Assembly: GCF_000344175.1 (NCBI RefSeq)
Contig: NZ_ALWW01000012.1
Coordinates: 22-63,564 of the forward strand
DNA from: Listeria fleischmannii subsp. fleischmannii LU2006-1
Lineage (GTDB): Bacteria; Bacillota; Bacilli; Lactobacillales; Listeriaceae
Reading direction: 5' to 3'
Length of the DNA: 63,543 bases
Under the pieces are notes generated by a model. It saw only the letters and a list, made by a program, of their open reading frames with translations, had not been told where the DNA came from and did no database searches. This document shows, piece after piece, positions 1 to 8,194 of the stretch. Each line of letters starts with the position of its first letter. The first letter of the stretch is position 1. The position numbers and the translations under genes are program-made.

Positions 1-34
1 TTGCAAAAATCAAATAATGAATCAGGTGGTTCGT

Positions 35-358
35 TTAGTAGAGCTTGAGAAGCATTTCTAGCCTTGCCAAAAAGATTTGTTTTAAGTCGACACAACCGTT
101 TTTTTTGAAGGGTACCTGTTCTTGTTGGAGTAGTGTGATTTGTTCTGGCCATCCAGGGACTGTTCGTCCTGCTGAATTTACAACACGGTGGCAAGGCAAA
201 TTTAATGTGCGGTCTGTGTGCTTTAAAACATTACCAACAAGACGGGCATTTTTAGGATGCTGAATCATATAGGCGATTTGGCCATAAGTGGTGACTTTTC
301 CTTTAGGAATGCGTTTTATAACAGAATAAACACTATCAATAAATGCTTTTGAAGCCAT
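35..358 (-). CDS. MGMT-family (methylated-DNA-cysteine methyltransferase-like) protein
   Basis: This 107-aa protein matches the DNA-binding/catalytic domain of O6-alkylguanine-DNA alkyltransferases and lacks the usual N-terminal domain. GKVTTYGQIA (residues 20-29) is the winged-helix segment, R39 is the base-flipping arginine and PCHRVV (55-60) holds the acceptor cysteine C56. Because Cys is present, rather than the Trp of non-enzymatic ATL proteins, it may transfer alkyl groups. Its length, however, is that of ATL/YbaZ-type proteins. The ATG is preceded by GGAG at good spacing. It is monocistronic and divergent from the next gene. The family call is secure; enzymatic activity is inference. 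Confidence 0.85.
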   Translation of the reverse strand: MASKAFIDSVYSVIKRIPKGKVTTYGQIAYMIQHPKNARLVGNVLKHTDRTLNLPCHRVVNSAGRTVPGWPEQITLLQQEQVPFKKNGCVDLKQIFLARLEMLLKLY

Positions 359-444
359 TTTAAAAACTCCTTTTTTAGTTTAGTATAGCAAATTTTTAGT
401 TTGTCAGGTATGCTAATAGTTGGAAAGATTGGAGTGTGAATAAA

Positions 445-1479
445 ATGGTGGATTTTACATATGCAAAAGTAAAGCAACTTGTTGTGCATTTTGTTGGGAA
501 TAAAGCGCAAGAAGAAGGCTATGAGATAGCGAAAAATGGCTTGACGGATATTTCGGAGGATTTAAACCGAACGCTTATCTCGATTTTTTGTGATGGTTTT
601 CAAGATGATGATTTTTTTCATTTTACACATGAGACAAGTTTAGATTTTAATGAAGTGTATACGTATTCCAATAATATTTTTACGGATGATATGCATTTTT
701 TAGAAGATACGGAGTCAATTGTAAAGCATTTATATAGTGAATCGACACATCCTAATATTAAAAGTGGAGATGTGTGGATTTTTGAATTGGAAGGCTGCGT
801 TGTGGATGGAAATTTCACGAATGCAATTGGTATTTTTAAAGTAGAAAATAAAGAAGTTTATGTCAAAAATGATTTTAGCGGAAATAATTTTACGATTAGC
901 TATGATACTGGTGTTACAGGAACGGATCTTGATAAAGGATGCTTTATATTTAATGATGCACGTGAAGAGGGGTTTAAAGTACTAGTTTTGAGCCGACTTT
1001 CAAAAAATGATTCGATATACTGGAAAGATCGCTTTTTAGCGATTGAGAAAACGGCGGATGAGAAATTTTATACAGAAAGTTTTGTCCATATTTGTACGGA
1101 TTATATTAAGCAAAAAGAAGATTCTCTCATGGAAAAAGCGAGTTTTGTAAAGGCGACAAGTGAGTATATGCAATCATCAGAAATGCTTGATGTGGATGCT
1201 TTTACAGAAAAAACGATTGAAAATCCAGTGCAACAGGCGGAATTTAAAACGATTGTTGAGAATTTTGAGCAAGAAAATAATTTCAGAATGCCAAAAGAAT
1301 TTCAGGTGGATGAGGAAAAAGCGGAAAAGTTTTCTAAAAAAGTAAGAAAGACGCTTAAGTTAGGGCGAAATATGACGCTTACGATTAAAGACTTGGAAAA
1401 CTTAAATGAAGATGATTTTGTTCAAGGGTATGATCAGGAACGCGGACGGAACTATATGATTGTATATTTTGATGAATAA
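445..1479 (+). CDS. nucleoid-associated protein, NdpA/YejK family
   Basis: A 344-aa soluble acidic protein of the 37-kDa nucleoid-associated family (PF04245). This is suggested by the N-terminal layout, the central GDVWIFELEG segment and the basic C-terminal region rich in K and R. I place the start at ATG 445 because GGAG (431-434) sits about 10 bases upstream. An in-frame GTG at 436 would overlap that site. The family is thought to bind DNA, but its role in Firmicutes is not established. It is followed at once by a terminator hairpin and the repeated intergenic element. Confidence 0.75.
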   Translation: MVDFTYAKVKQLVVHFVGNKAQEEGYEIAKNGLTDISEDLNRTLISIFCDGFQDDDFFHFTHETSLDFNEVYTYSNNIFTDDMHFLEDTESIVKHLYSESTHPNIKSGDVWIFELEGCVVDGNFTNAIGIFKVENKEVYVKNDFSGNNFTISYDTGVTGTDLDKGCFIFNDAREEGFKVLVLSRLSKNDSIYWKDRFLAIEKTADEKFYTESFVHICTDYIKQKEDSLMEKASFVKATSEYMQSSEMLDVDAFTEKTIENPVQQAEFKTIVENFEQENNFRMPKEFQVDEEKAEKFSKKVRKTLKLGRNMTLTIKDLENLNEDDFVQGYDQERGRNYMIVYFDE

Positions 1480-1500
1480 AAAAGCGCCTACAAGGCGCTT
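1480..1500. terminator. terminator hairpin, left copy of a flanking pair
   Basis: GCGCC-TACAA-GGCGC stem flanked by an A run and T residues directly after the ndpA-like stop codon. The same hairpin is repeated at 1676-1700 on the other side of the 175-bp element. Confidence 0.8.
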
Positions 1501-1675
1501 TCAGACTGCTGACAAACGGCAATCTTCGTTGTTAGCGCCTCCGTTCCGGTGCTCACGTACTCAAGTACGCTCCGCTCCGCTACTCGGCACTGCCTAGAAT
1601 CTCACCATTTGTCAGCAGTCTGATTTTGGTGAGAAGCGTTTTGTTTTGCGTAATCTTTGAGTTTTTCTACAAGCT
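1501..1675 (+). repeat. 175-bp dispersed palindromic element, copy 1
   Basis: The element opens with TCAGACTGCTGACAAA (1501-1516) and has the exact inverse at 1608-1623. Between them lies a long imperfect palindrome centred on GTACTCAAGTAC. A 52-bp tail (1624-1675) ends in ACAAGCT. A second copy, in inverse orientation and matching over its whole length including a tail of identical length, lies at 57355-57530. No reading frame is evident inside. It sits between convergent genes and is flanked by two copies of the same terminator hairpin. It could be a MITE-like or other non-autonomous element; I do not recognise a named family. Confidence 0.85.
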
Positions 1676-1700
1676 AAAAGCGCCTACAAGGCGCTTTTTT
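1676..1700. terminator. terminator hairpin, right copy of a flanking pair
   Basis: Same GCGCC-TACAA-GGCGC hairpin as at 1480-1500, now followed by a T6 run. It would work in both directions between the converging ndpA-like and glyoxalase genes. Confidence 0.85.
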
Positions 1701-1701
1701 A

Positions 1702-2082
1702 TTAGCGGTTTTGGATTACTTCTGTTTTGTAGCCGTCTGGATCGGTGATGAAATAATAGGTTGGGTCGCTACCTGGGAGACCTTTTAAATCTGTAACTGT
1801 GTAGCCTGCTTCCACATGTTTTTGATGGGAGGCTTTTAAATCGTCTACACCAACAGCTAGGTGGCCATAGCCATCGCCGATATTATAGGGCTCTTTTTTA
1901 TCATAATTGTAAGTAAGCTCGAGTTCAAAGCCGCCCTCCTGAAAAGCAAGGTAAACCAGTGTAAATTCATGTTCAGGGAAATCTTTACGGCGTGTTTCTT
2001 TTAAATCAAAAGCCTTTGTGTAAAAATCAAGTGATTTATCTAAATGTTGCACGCGGATACACGTATGTAGCATATTTGTCAT
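1702..2082 (-). CDS. VOC family lactoylglutathione lyase-like protein (glyoxalase I)
   Basis: A 126-aa vicinal-oxygen-chelate protein with two beta-alpha-beta-beta-beta halves. It opens with HTCIRVQHLDKSLDFY, the typical glyoxalase I N-terminus, and contains ELELTYN, GYGHLAVGV and DPDGYKTEVI, which carry the expected metal-binding H/E positions. The role is probably detoxification of methylglyoxal adducts or a related thiol conjugate. The start is ATG 2082 because AGGAGG lies 7 bases upstream; an upstream in-frame start at 2112 lacks one. The exact substrate cannot be told from sequence, and Bacillales members often work with thiols other than glutathione. Confidence 0.85.
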   Translation of the reverse strand: MTNMLHTCIRVQHLDKSLDFYTKAFDLKETRRKDFPEHEFTLVYLAFQEGGFELELTYNYDKKEPYNIGDGYGHLAVGVDDLKASHQKHVEAGYTVTDLKGLPGSDPTYYFITDPDGYKTEVIQNR

Positions 2083-2214
2083 TTTATTTCCTCCTCTTAG
2101 GTTTCTCCCCATATTTTAGTATAGCTGTGCTTGAATTTCAAATTCGAGGGCTCGCGTTGTTTTGTTTCTTGCGTTATAATGGAGCTAGAATTTATGATGA
2201 AGGTGTGAGCTAGC

Positions 2215-2841
2215 ATGCTAAATGTTGAACATATTGTAACTGGTCCAGTTGAAGAAAATACGTATGTTGTTCATGACGGGAAGACACTGCTTGTGGTTGA
2301 TCCTGGAAGTGAGCCGGAGCGAATTGAGAAAATGATTGAGGAGACAGGCGCAAAGCCAGTAGCGATTTTATTAACCCATACGCATTATGATCATATTGGG
2401 GCGCTTGATGCGATTCGCGATCGTTATCAGATTCCTGTTTATGTTAGTCCTCTTGAGCAGGAGTGGCTTTCTAATCCCGAACATAATGGTTCAGTGATGT
2501 TAAGGGATTACGGTTTTGCTGTGATTAAAGCGCGTCCCGCGGAATTTGAACTAGAGATGCGAGATTATGATTTTTCAGGTATTAAATTTAAAGTCGTACC
2601 GACGCCAGGGCATTCGATTGGTAGTGTGAGTTTTATTTTTGATGATTTTGCCATTGTTGGTGATGCACTTTTTAAAGGCAGTATTGGAAGGACGGATCTT
2701 TACACGGGAAGTACGGAAACTTTACTGGAGAGCATCCAAACGGAGCTGTTTAGTTTGCCGGATGAGACGATTATTTACCCGGGGCACCGTGAATCTTCTA
2801 CTATCGGTTTTGAAAAAGCGACGAATCCATATTTTAATTAG
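2215..2841 (+). CDS. MBL-fold metallo-hydrolase (YqgX/glyoxalase II-like)
   Basis: A 208-aa metallo-beta-lactamase-fold enzyme. The HTHYDH metal motif is at residues 55-60, a further His is in PTPGHS near 132, and a C-terminal PGHRE motif is near 195. Length and motifs fit the short YqgX-type hydroxyacylglutathione hydrolase-like family of Firmicutes. It heads a cluster with the Fe-S protein, the YjdJ-like GNAT and LtrA, all on the same strand with gaps under 15 bp. The substrate is unknown. Glyoxalase II-like thioester hydrolysis would fit the convergent glyoxalase I-like gene just upstream. Confidence 0.85.
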   Translation: MLNVEHIVTGPVEENTYVVHDGKTLLVVDPGSEPERIEKMIEETGAKPVAILLTHTHYDHIGALDAIRDRYQIPVYVSPLEQEWLSNPEHNGSVMLRDYGFAVIKARPAEFELEMRDYDFSGIKFKVVPTPGHSIGSVSFIFDDFAIVGDALFKGSIGRTDLYTGSTETLLESIQTELFSLPDETIIYPGHRESSTIGFEKATNPYFN

Positions 2842-2853
2842 GAGGAATGTAAG

Positions 2854-3108
2854 ATGAATGAACATGAATTACTTGAAAATGGCTACCGCAAATATCACGG
2901 AGAAAAAGTAGATGTGTATTTTAATGCGTCGATTTGTGAGCATTCTGGGAATTGTGTTCGTGGAAATGGTGAACTCTTTAATTTAGATAGAAAGCCATGG
3001 ATCTTACCGGATAATGTGTCAAAAGAAGAAGTTATTCGCGTTATTAATACGTGTCCGAGTGGCGCGCTGAAATATATTGTGCATGATGAAGACGAAATTG
3101 AAAAATAA
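2854..3108 (+). CDS. YjdI-like divergent 4Fe-4S mono-cluster protein
   Basis: An 84-aa protein of the divergent mono-cluster ferredoxin-like family (Fer4_19). Candidate cluster ligands are C28, C34 and C67 (the last in TCPSGAL). A good GGAGG site precedes ATG 2854, 12 bp after the MBL gene. In many bacteria yjdI is followed by the acetyltransferase-like yjdJ, as here, which supports both calls. Function is not established; a small redox or cluster-carrying role is inference. Confidence 0.8.
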   Translation: MNEHELLENGYRKYHGEKVDVYFNASICEHSGNCVRGNGELFNLDRKPWILPDNVSKEEVIRVINTCPSGALKYIVHDEDEIEK

Positions 3109-3120
3109 GGAGTGGGGCTC

Positions 3121-3402
3121 ATGGAATTTAAAAATGGTGAAAATCGAATTTATGCGGTGAATGATGAAGGCATAGAAGTTGGCGAAATTACATTTACAGA
3201 TGTTGGGGAATCCATGTTTATTATTGACCACACGGGTGTGGATGACAATATGCGCGGCCAAGGAATTGCGAGTGAGTTAGTTGCACATGCCGTTTCGAAA
3301 GCGAGAGCAGAAAACAAAAAAATTATTCCACTTTGTCCGTTTGCAAAAGCGGAGTTTGCTCGAAAAAAAGAGTATCAAGAAGTGGAAGCCAACCGTAAAT
3401 GA
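3121..3402 (+). CDS. YjdJ-like GNAT family N-acetyltransferase
   Basis: A 93-aa minimal GNAT of the YjdJ type. The acetyl-CoA loop is in MRGQGIASELV, followed by the CPFAKAEF segment characteristic of the family. ATG 3121 is chosen because AAGGAG (3107-3112) lies at proper spacing; the in-frame GTG at 3112 overlaps the ribosome site. It directly follows yjdI-like and overlaps the next gene by 4 bp, so translation is probably coupled. The substrate is unknown. Confidence 0.85.
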   Translation: MEFKNGENRIYAVNDEGIEVGEITFTDVGESMFIIDHTGVDDNMRGQGIASELVAHAVSKARAENKKIIPLCPFAKAEFARKKEYQEVEANRK

Positions 3403-4541
3403 ATGTTTTAGATTTGAAAAAAGAGCGAAAAGTGTCATGGCTTGAGCTCTTTTTTGATTTAGTTTTTGTCACGGCAGTTTCGAGTACGACCCACCTTCTT
3501 TTAGAAATTGATGAATATCCTAGGCAAGTCGCATTTTATTTTTTAGAATACTTGTTAATGGTAACGCCTATGTTTTGGGCTTGGATTGGTCAAACCATGT
3601 TTTTCAATCGTTACGGTGAGAAAATAAAAAAACCAGAAATTTACATGTTAAGCCAGATGTTTTTTCTGATTTTAATGACAGCGAGCTTTGATTTGGAATT
3701 TAGTAACACCTTTTATACCTTTATTATTGGTTATGCGGGAATCAGGCTTGTTACAGTTTGCCAATATTTTATTGTAAGTAAAAAGCTCTCGGGGGATGCA
3801 AGGCAAATTTCGAGGCTACTTGGGACGATTTTTTTACTTGGCATACTTCTATCCCTAAGTTCTCTTTTTTTTGAAAGTCCCGTCCGCTATAGCGTCATGT
3901 ATGCAGGGATTTTGCTAGATATTATTTTGCCACTTCTGCTCACGCGCCGCCTGAAAAAAGTGCCTGTAGATTTGCCTCATCTGGCGGAACGTTTTGGCCT
4001 ATTTGTGATTATTACTTTTGGAGAAAGTATCGTCGCAATTACCAGCCTGCTAGTGGGGCATACGAAAGATTTAAACGTACTTGGCTATACGATAATCAGT
4101 TTCGGCCTAATTGCCACCCTCTTTATGTCTTACTTTCACAGTTTTGAACACATCATAGACCAAAAAAAAGAAACAAACGGACAAGTATTACTTTATGGTC
4201 ATTACTTCATTATTGTTTCGATTATGATTTTAGCTGCCAATATACATTTATTGTTTGCAGGACATCTAGAAAAAAGCATTCTTTTGTTATTTAGTTATGG
4301 CGCAGTAGCTGTATTTTTCATCGCTAAACAAGTTGTTTTCGTTTACCATCAAAAAAGAGAAATTGAATTTTCTTTTTGGAAAGATTCCATACTTGTCTTG
4401 CTGCTTGTGATCGCTTTTCTAATGAATGAATTTACGGCTCTTCCAGTAGAAATAAGTTTTCTATCGTTATGGCTAATTGCTTTAGTAGACTTGGTGATTC
4501 AGTTTAACAAGACAAAGCCAGTTCGCTTAAGCAAGCTTTAA
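3399..4541 (+). CDS. low temperature requirement protein A (LtrA) family membrane protein
   Basis: A 380-aa polytopic membrane protein with about ten hydrophobic segments. It carries the family signatures SWLELFFDLVFV (about 14-25) near the N-terminus and AERFGLFVIITFGESIVAI near the middle. LtrA was named from a Listeria cold-sensitive mutant, but its biochemical role remains unclear. The start overlaps the yjdJ-like stop (ATGA), so it is the last gene of this cluster. A strong terminator follows at 4549-4599. Confidence 0.85.
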   Translation: MNVLDLKKERKVSWLELFFDLVFVTAVSSTTHLLLEIDEYPRQVAFYFLEYLLMVTPMFWAWIGQTMFFNRYGEKIKKPEIYMLSQMFFLILMTASFDLEFSNTFYTFIIGYAGIRLVTVCQYFIVSKKLSGDARQISRLLGTIFLLGILLSLSSLFFESPVRYSVMYAGILLDIILPLLLTRRLKKVPVDLPHLAERFGLFVIITFGESIVAITSLLVGHTKDLNVLGYTIISFGLIATLFMSYFHSFEHIIDQKKETNGQVLLYGHYFIIVSIMILAANIHLLFAGHLEKSILLLFSYGAVAVFFIAKQVVFVYHQKREIEFSFWKDSILVLLLVIAFLMNEFTALPVEISFLSLWLIALVDLVIQFNKTKPVRLSKL

Positions 4542-4548
4542 TTTATAG

Positions 4549-4599
4549 AAAAGCCTTTTAAAAATGACACTAAATCTGTTATTTTAAAAGGCTTTTTTT
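4549..4599 (+). terminator. intrinsic terminator after ltrA-like gene
   Basis: Inverted repeat AAAAGCCTTTTAAAA / TTTTAAAAGGCTTTT with an 18-base loop and a T7 tail. Confidence 0.85.
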
Positions 4600-4638
4600 G
4601 TTGTTAGCGTAAGAAAAATAAAATAAAAAACTTTCCTC

Positions 4639-4672
4639 TTGACAAAAAAGTTTCCTTAGTGCAAAATATAAT
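4639..4672 (+). promoter_or_regulatory. mntH promoter with MntR-like operator
   Basis: TTGACA at 4639-4644 and TATAAT at 4667-4672 enclose AGTTTCCTTAGTGCAAAAT (4649-4667). The reverse complement of that stretch resembles the Bacillus MntR operator core (TTTGC..TAAGGAAACT). The 22-bp spacing between hexamers is longer than usual, so the -35 assignment is soft. Manganese-dependent repression of the transporter by MntR is inferred from known Bacillus regulation. Confidence 0.7.
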
Positions 4673-4701
4673 TATCAGATATATAGAAAGAAGGCAGACC
4701 T

Positions 4702-4731
4702 ATGGAGTCAGAGGAACTAATCATAAAATAA
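4702..4731 (+). other. nine-codon ORF in frame with mntH, ending at TAA
   Basis: ATG 4702 with a good SD (GAAGG at 4690-4694) opens a reading frame in phase with mntH that stops at TAA 4729-4731. The same frame then continues open without a canonical start codon to ATG 4828. Either this is the real mntH start broken by a nonsense codon or indel, or it is a leader peptide. Confidence 0.5.
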
Positions 4732-4827
4732 AAAAAGAAAAAAAAGGGTGCATGGATTCAAAAAACGCATAGTGTTAGCCTTGAAGAAGTACATCGTTCG
4801 ATTCCTATTCCGAAAAATGCTAGTTTT

Positions 4828-6072
4828 ATGAAAAAATTGCTAGCTTTTATGGGTCCGGGATCGCTTGTTGCAGTTGGATATGTTGATCCTGGTAACTGGG
4901 CGACTTCAATTGCAGGCGGGGCGCGTTTTGGATACACATTACTTAGTGTTATTTTAATTTCAAATTTAATTGCGATGCTTTTACAGAGTCTATCTGCGAA
5001 GCTTGGAATAGTAACAGGTATGGATTTAGCTCAAGCGACAAGAGCGGCAGTCGGGAAAAAGACATCTGTTGTGTTGTGGATTTTAACGGAACTGGCCATT
5101 ATTGCAACGGATATTGCGGAGGTCATTGGCTCTGCCATAGCGTTAAATTTATTGTTTGGCATCCCACTTCTTCTCGGTGTGGCGATTACGACGCTGGATG
5201 TTTTACTGCTTCTTTTATTACAGAAAAAAGGGTTCCGCATTATTGAATCAATCGTCATTGTTTTAATGACAACGATTTTACTTATTTTTGGTTTTGAAGT
5301 GGTGGCATCTCATCCTAATATGGCGCAGTTAATGGAAGGGTACATTCCTAAAAAAGAAATTGCTACAAATCCGGCGATGCTTTTTATTGCACTTGGGATT
5401 TTAGGCGCGACGGTGATGCCGCATAATTTATATTTGCATTCTTCACTTGTGCAAACTAGGCGTTATGACCGGAGTAAGGAAGGGAAGAAAGAGGCAGTTA
5501 AATTTGCCAAGATTGACTCCACTTTTTCCCTAACTATTGCGTTCGTTATTAATTCGATGATCCTTATTCTTGGTGCTGCTGCATTTCACGGTACGGGGCT
5601 TCATGTGACAGAAATTGAGGGTGCCTATGAACTACTTGGTCCGACGCTTGGAATGGGGATTGCGAGCACGCTATTTGCGGTGGCGCTCCTTGCTTCTGGG
5701 CAAAATTCAACTATAACGGGTACTTTAAGTGGCCAAATTGTCATGGAGGGTTTTATTCACCTTCGTATGAAACCGTGGATAAGACGGGTGATTACACGAC
5801 TTCTTGCAGTCATTCCAGTATTTATCGTAACGCTTTTAGCGGGCGAAAAAGGAACAGGTTCATTGCTACTTTGGAGTCAAGTTATTTTAAGCTTGCAACT
5901 GCCATTTGCTGTCGTCCCACTCGTTTTATTTACAAGCAGTAAAAAGAAAATGGGAGAATTCGCGAATAGTAAGCTGGTAAAAGTGGTCGCTTGGACAGCT
6001 ACGTTTATCATTGTAGCGCTCAATATTTTCCTTTTAAGTTATATTTTACTAACAGGACAAGATTTAGGTTAA
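4828..6072 (+). CDS. mntH: Nramp-family divalent metal (Mn2+) transporter MntH, N-terminus disrupted
   Basis: A polytopic transporter of at least 414 aa with the Nramp metal-site motif DPGNW (residues 20-24) in TM1 and MPHNLYLHSS in TM6. It imports Mn2+ using protons. ATG 4828 has no ribosome site. The frame upstream (4732-4827) reads SVSLEEVHRSIPIPKNASF, which looks like a genuine Nramp N-terminus, but it is blocked by TAA at 4729 and has no ATG, GTG or TTG. The gene as written therefore lacks a clear start; a base error or real disruption in the A-rich stretch 4722-4765 is likely. The MntR-like box upstream supports the manganese role. Confidence 0.85.
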   Translation: MKKLLAFMGPGSLVAVGYVDPGNWATSIAGGARFGYTLLSVILISNLIAMLLQSLSAKLGIVTGMDLAQATRAAVGKKTSVVLWILTELAIIATDIAEVIGSAIALNLLFGIPLLLGVAITTLDVLLLLLLQKKGFRIIESIVIVLMTTILLIFGFEVVASHPNMAQLMEGYIPKKEIATNPAMLFIALGILGATVMPHNLYLHSSLVQTRRYDRSKEGKKEAVKFAKIDSTFSLTIAFVINSMILILGAAAFHGTGLHVTEIEGAYELLGPTLGMGIASTLFAVALLASGQNSTITGTLSGQIVMEGFIHLRMKPWIRRVITRLLAVIPVFIVTLLAGEKGTGSLLLWSQVILSLQLPFAVVPLVLFTSSKKKMGEFANSKLVKVVAWTATFIIVALNIFLLSYILLTGQDLG

Positions 6073-6075
6073 CTC

Positions 6076-6110
6076 AAAATGCCATGCAGACTTCGCATGG
6101 CATTTGCTTT
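6076..6110 (+). terminator. terminator after mntH
   Basis: AAATGCCATGC / GCATGGCATTT hairpin with a T-rich tail. Confidence 0.8.
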
Positions 6111-6161
6111 GTTTGTATAGTAAAATGAAGAGGAAGCCTAAGATAAAAGGAGACGCAAATA

Positions 6162-7049
6162 GTGGGTAATTATCTTGAAATTCCAAACTTAGATAAAAAT
6201 TTTCCATTTCGTACTTTTACAAATGACGGGGAAGTACTTGTATATCCGCACTGGCATAAGGAAATTGAAATGATTTATGTTCTCCGTGGCAGCTTGAATT
6301 TAGGTGTCAACGATGTTCCCATTCAAATGAATGCAGGAGAAATTCAAATCATTAATGGCGGGGATGTGCATTATTTTTTGGCCTCGCCAAACAGCGAACG
6401 TATTGTGATTCAGTTTGACCTCGCTTTTTTTCAACAAGATAAAAAGTCAAATGAACAAGCTGATTTAAGACGTTTGTTTCAAACATGCGTAAGCTCTAGT
6501 CGTAATTGGGACGATGCGATTCGTTCGAAGATGCGCGAACTTATCTTAACGATTCACGAAGAGGAGCAAAATAAACAAAGCGGATTTGAATATGCGACAA
6601 AGGCCAAAATGTTAGAGATGCTCGTTTTATTATATCGGGAAGTCCCTAAAAATGCGGCTACTGGAGAGAATATTTTACGTGATGAGGCCGTTTTAAAATC
6701 GCAAGAAACATTAGAGACACTAGATGAAATTTTCTCCTATATTGAAAAACGTTATAAAGAGCCCATTAATTTGCAAGAAATGGCTGATTTGACGGGTTTT
6801 AGCACCTACTATTTCACGAAGTTTTTTAAACGTAATACAGGGATGACATTTGTTACTTTTTTAAATGATTATCGTTTAAATAAAGCGAAGTGGATTTTAA
6901 TGAATGAAGAGTTTCCTATTACGGAAGTTGCTGAAATGACAGGGTTTAGTAGTGTTAAAACTTTTCATCATGCGTTTAAACGCGCGATGGGAATTGCACC
7001 GCTTAAATTTAGGAAGACAATATACGAGAAGAATCGGACAATAAAATAG
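6162..7049 (+). CDS. AraC family transcriptional regulator (cupin + HTH)
   Basis: A 295-aa regulator. An N-terminal cupin-like sensor contains PHWHKEIEMIYVLRG at about residues 29-43. Two C-terminal AraC helix-turn-helices follow at roughly 195-290: ADLTGFSTYYFTKFFKR, then VAEMTGFSSVKTFHHAFKR. The start is GTG 6162, 9 bases after AAGGAG. It lies directly upstream of, and on the same strand as, the oxidoreductase/isomerase operon, so it is the likely activator of that operon in response to a sugar. The inducer is unknown. Confidence 0.9.
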   Translation: MGNYLEIPNLDKNFPFRTFTNDGEVLVYPHWHKEIEMIYVLRGSLNLGVNDVPIQMNAGEIQIINGGDVHYFLASPNSERIVIQFDLAFFQQDKKSNEQADLRRLFQTCVSSSRNWDDAIRSKMRELILTIHEEEQNKQSGFEYATKAKMLEMLVLLYREVPKNAATGENILRDEAVLKSQETLETLDEIFSYIEKRYKEPINLQEMADLTGFSTYYFTKFFKRNTGMTFVTFLNDYRLNKAKWILMNEEFPITEVAEMTGFSSVKTFHHAFKRAMGIAPLKFRKTIYEKNRTIK

Positions 7050-7110
7050 GAAGAATTTCTCTCATTTGTTTTGTATGATTAGCCTATATAAAACGAATGG
7101 GGGATTTTTT

Positions 7111-8181
7111 ATGAAGATTGGAATTATTGGTTGTGGTGGTATTGCAAACGGTAAACATATGCCAAGCTTGAAACAAGTGGAAGGCGTTCAAATGGTTGCT
7201 TTTTGTGATATTATTTTGGAGCGTGCAAACGATGCTAAACGTGATTTCGGGACTCAAAATGCAAGCGTATACACAGATTATAAAGAGCTTTTGAAAAATG
7301 AAGATATTGATGTGATTCATGTTTGTACACCAAATATTTCGCATGCAGAAATTAGCATTGCGGCTCTTCGTGCAGGTAATCATGTTATGTGCGAGAAACC
7401 GATGGCTAAAACGGCAAAGGAAGCTCAAGCGATGATTGACGCAGCAAAGGAGACGGGGAAAAAGTTAACAATTGGTTATCAAAATCGCTTCCGCAAAGAC
7501 TCGCGTTACCTACATACGGTTTGCGAAGACGGAGAACTTGGCGATATTTATTATGCAAAAGCGAAGGCCATAAGACGCCGTGCAGTTCCAACTTGGGGCG
7601 TGTTTTTAGATGAGGAAGCGCAAGGCGGCGGTCCGCTTATTGATATTGGAACCCATGCGTTAGATTTAACACTTTGGATGATGGACAACTATAAACCGAA
7701 ATATGTCGTTGGAAATAGTTATCACAAACTTTCTGGAAATGAAAATGCGGCGAATGCTTGGGGAGCCTGGGATCCGTCAAAATTTACTGTGGAAGATTCG
7801 GCGTTTGGTTTTATTACGATGGAAAACGGTGCAACCATTGTCCTTGAAGCAAGTTGGGCACTGAATACGCTTGATGTTGGAGAAGCTAAAACGGTACTTT
7901 CTGGAACTTTAGGCGGCGCGGATATGGATGATGGTCTTCGGATTAACGGAGAGGCACACGGATTAACCTTTGAGAAAAAAATTGACCTTGAAACTGGTGG
8001 CGTGGATTTCTATGACGGGACTGGCGAGGATCCTGCTGTTTTAGAAGCGCAGTCTTGGATAGAAGCGATTCAGGAGGACAGGGATCCAGTTGTGATGCCA
8101 GAACAGGCACTTGTTGTGACGCAAATTTTAGAAGGTATTTATGAGTCAGCCAAAACAGGACAACCGGTATTTTTTAAATAG
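7111..8181 (+). CDS. Gfo/Idh/MocA family NAD(P)-dependent sugar oxidoreductase
   Basis: A 356-aa protein with an N-terminal Rossmann fold (IGIIGCGGIANGKHMP) and the family EKP motif near residue 96 (CEKPMAK). GTHALDLTLW follows in the C-terminal substrate domain. Such enzymes oxidise or reduce sugars or inositols at a ring hydroxyl. I use ATG 7111, preceded by a GGGG-rich site, and not the in-frame codon at 7066. It is the first structural gene of a five-gene operon with two isomerase-like TIM barrels, a ThuA-like protein and a second Gfo/Idh enzyme. The substrate is undetermined. Confidence 0.9.
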   Translation: MKIGIIGCGGIANGKHMPSLKQVEGVQMVAFCDIILERANDAKRDFGTQNASVYTDYKELLKNEDIDVIHVCTPNISHAEISIAALRAGNHVMCEKPMAKTAKEAQAMIDAAKETGKKLTIGYQNRFRKDSRYLHTVCEDGELGDIYYAKAKAIRRRAVPTWGVFLDEEAQGGGPLIDIGTHALDLTLWMMDNYKPKYVVGNSYHKLSGNENAANAWGAWDPSKFTVEDSAFGFITMENGATIVLEASWALNTLDVGEAKTVLSGTLGGADMDDGLRINGEAHGLTFEKKIDLETGGVDFYDGTGEDPAVLEAQSWIEAIQEDRDPVVMPEQALVVTQILEGIYESAKTGQPVFFK

Positions 8182-8194
8182 AAAGCGGGGATGA

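Noticed and set aside
1480-1700. Insertion sequence with transposase
   Set aside because: The element is only 175 bp and has no reading frame; no transposase or integrase gene was seen anywhere in the window.
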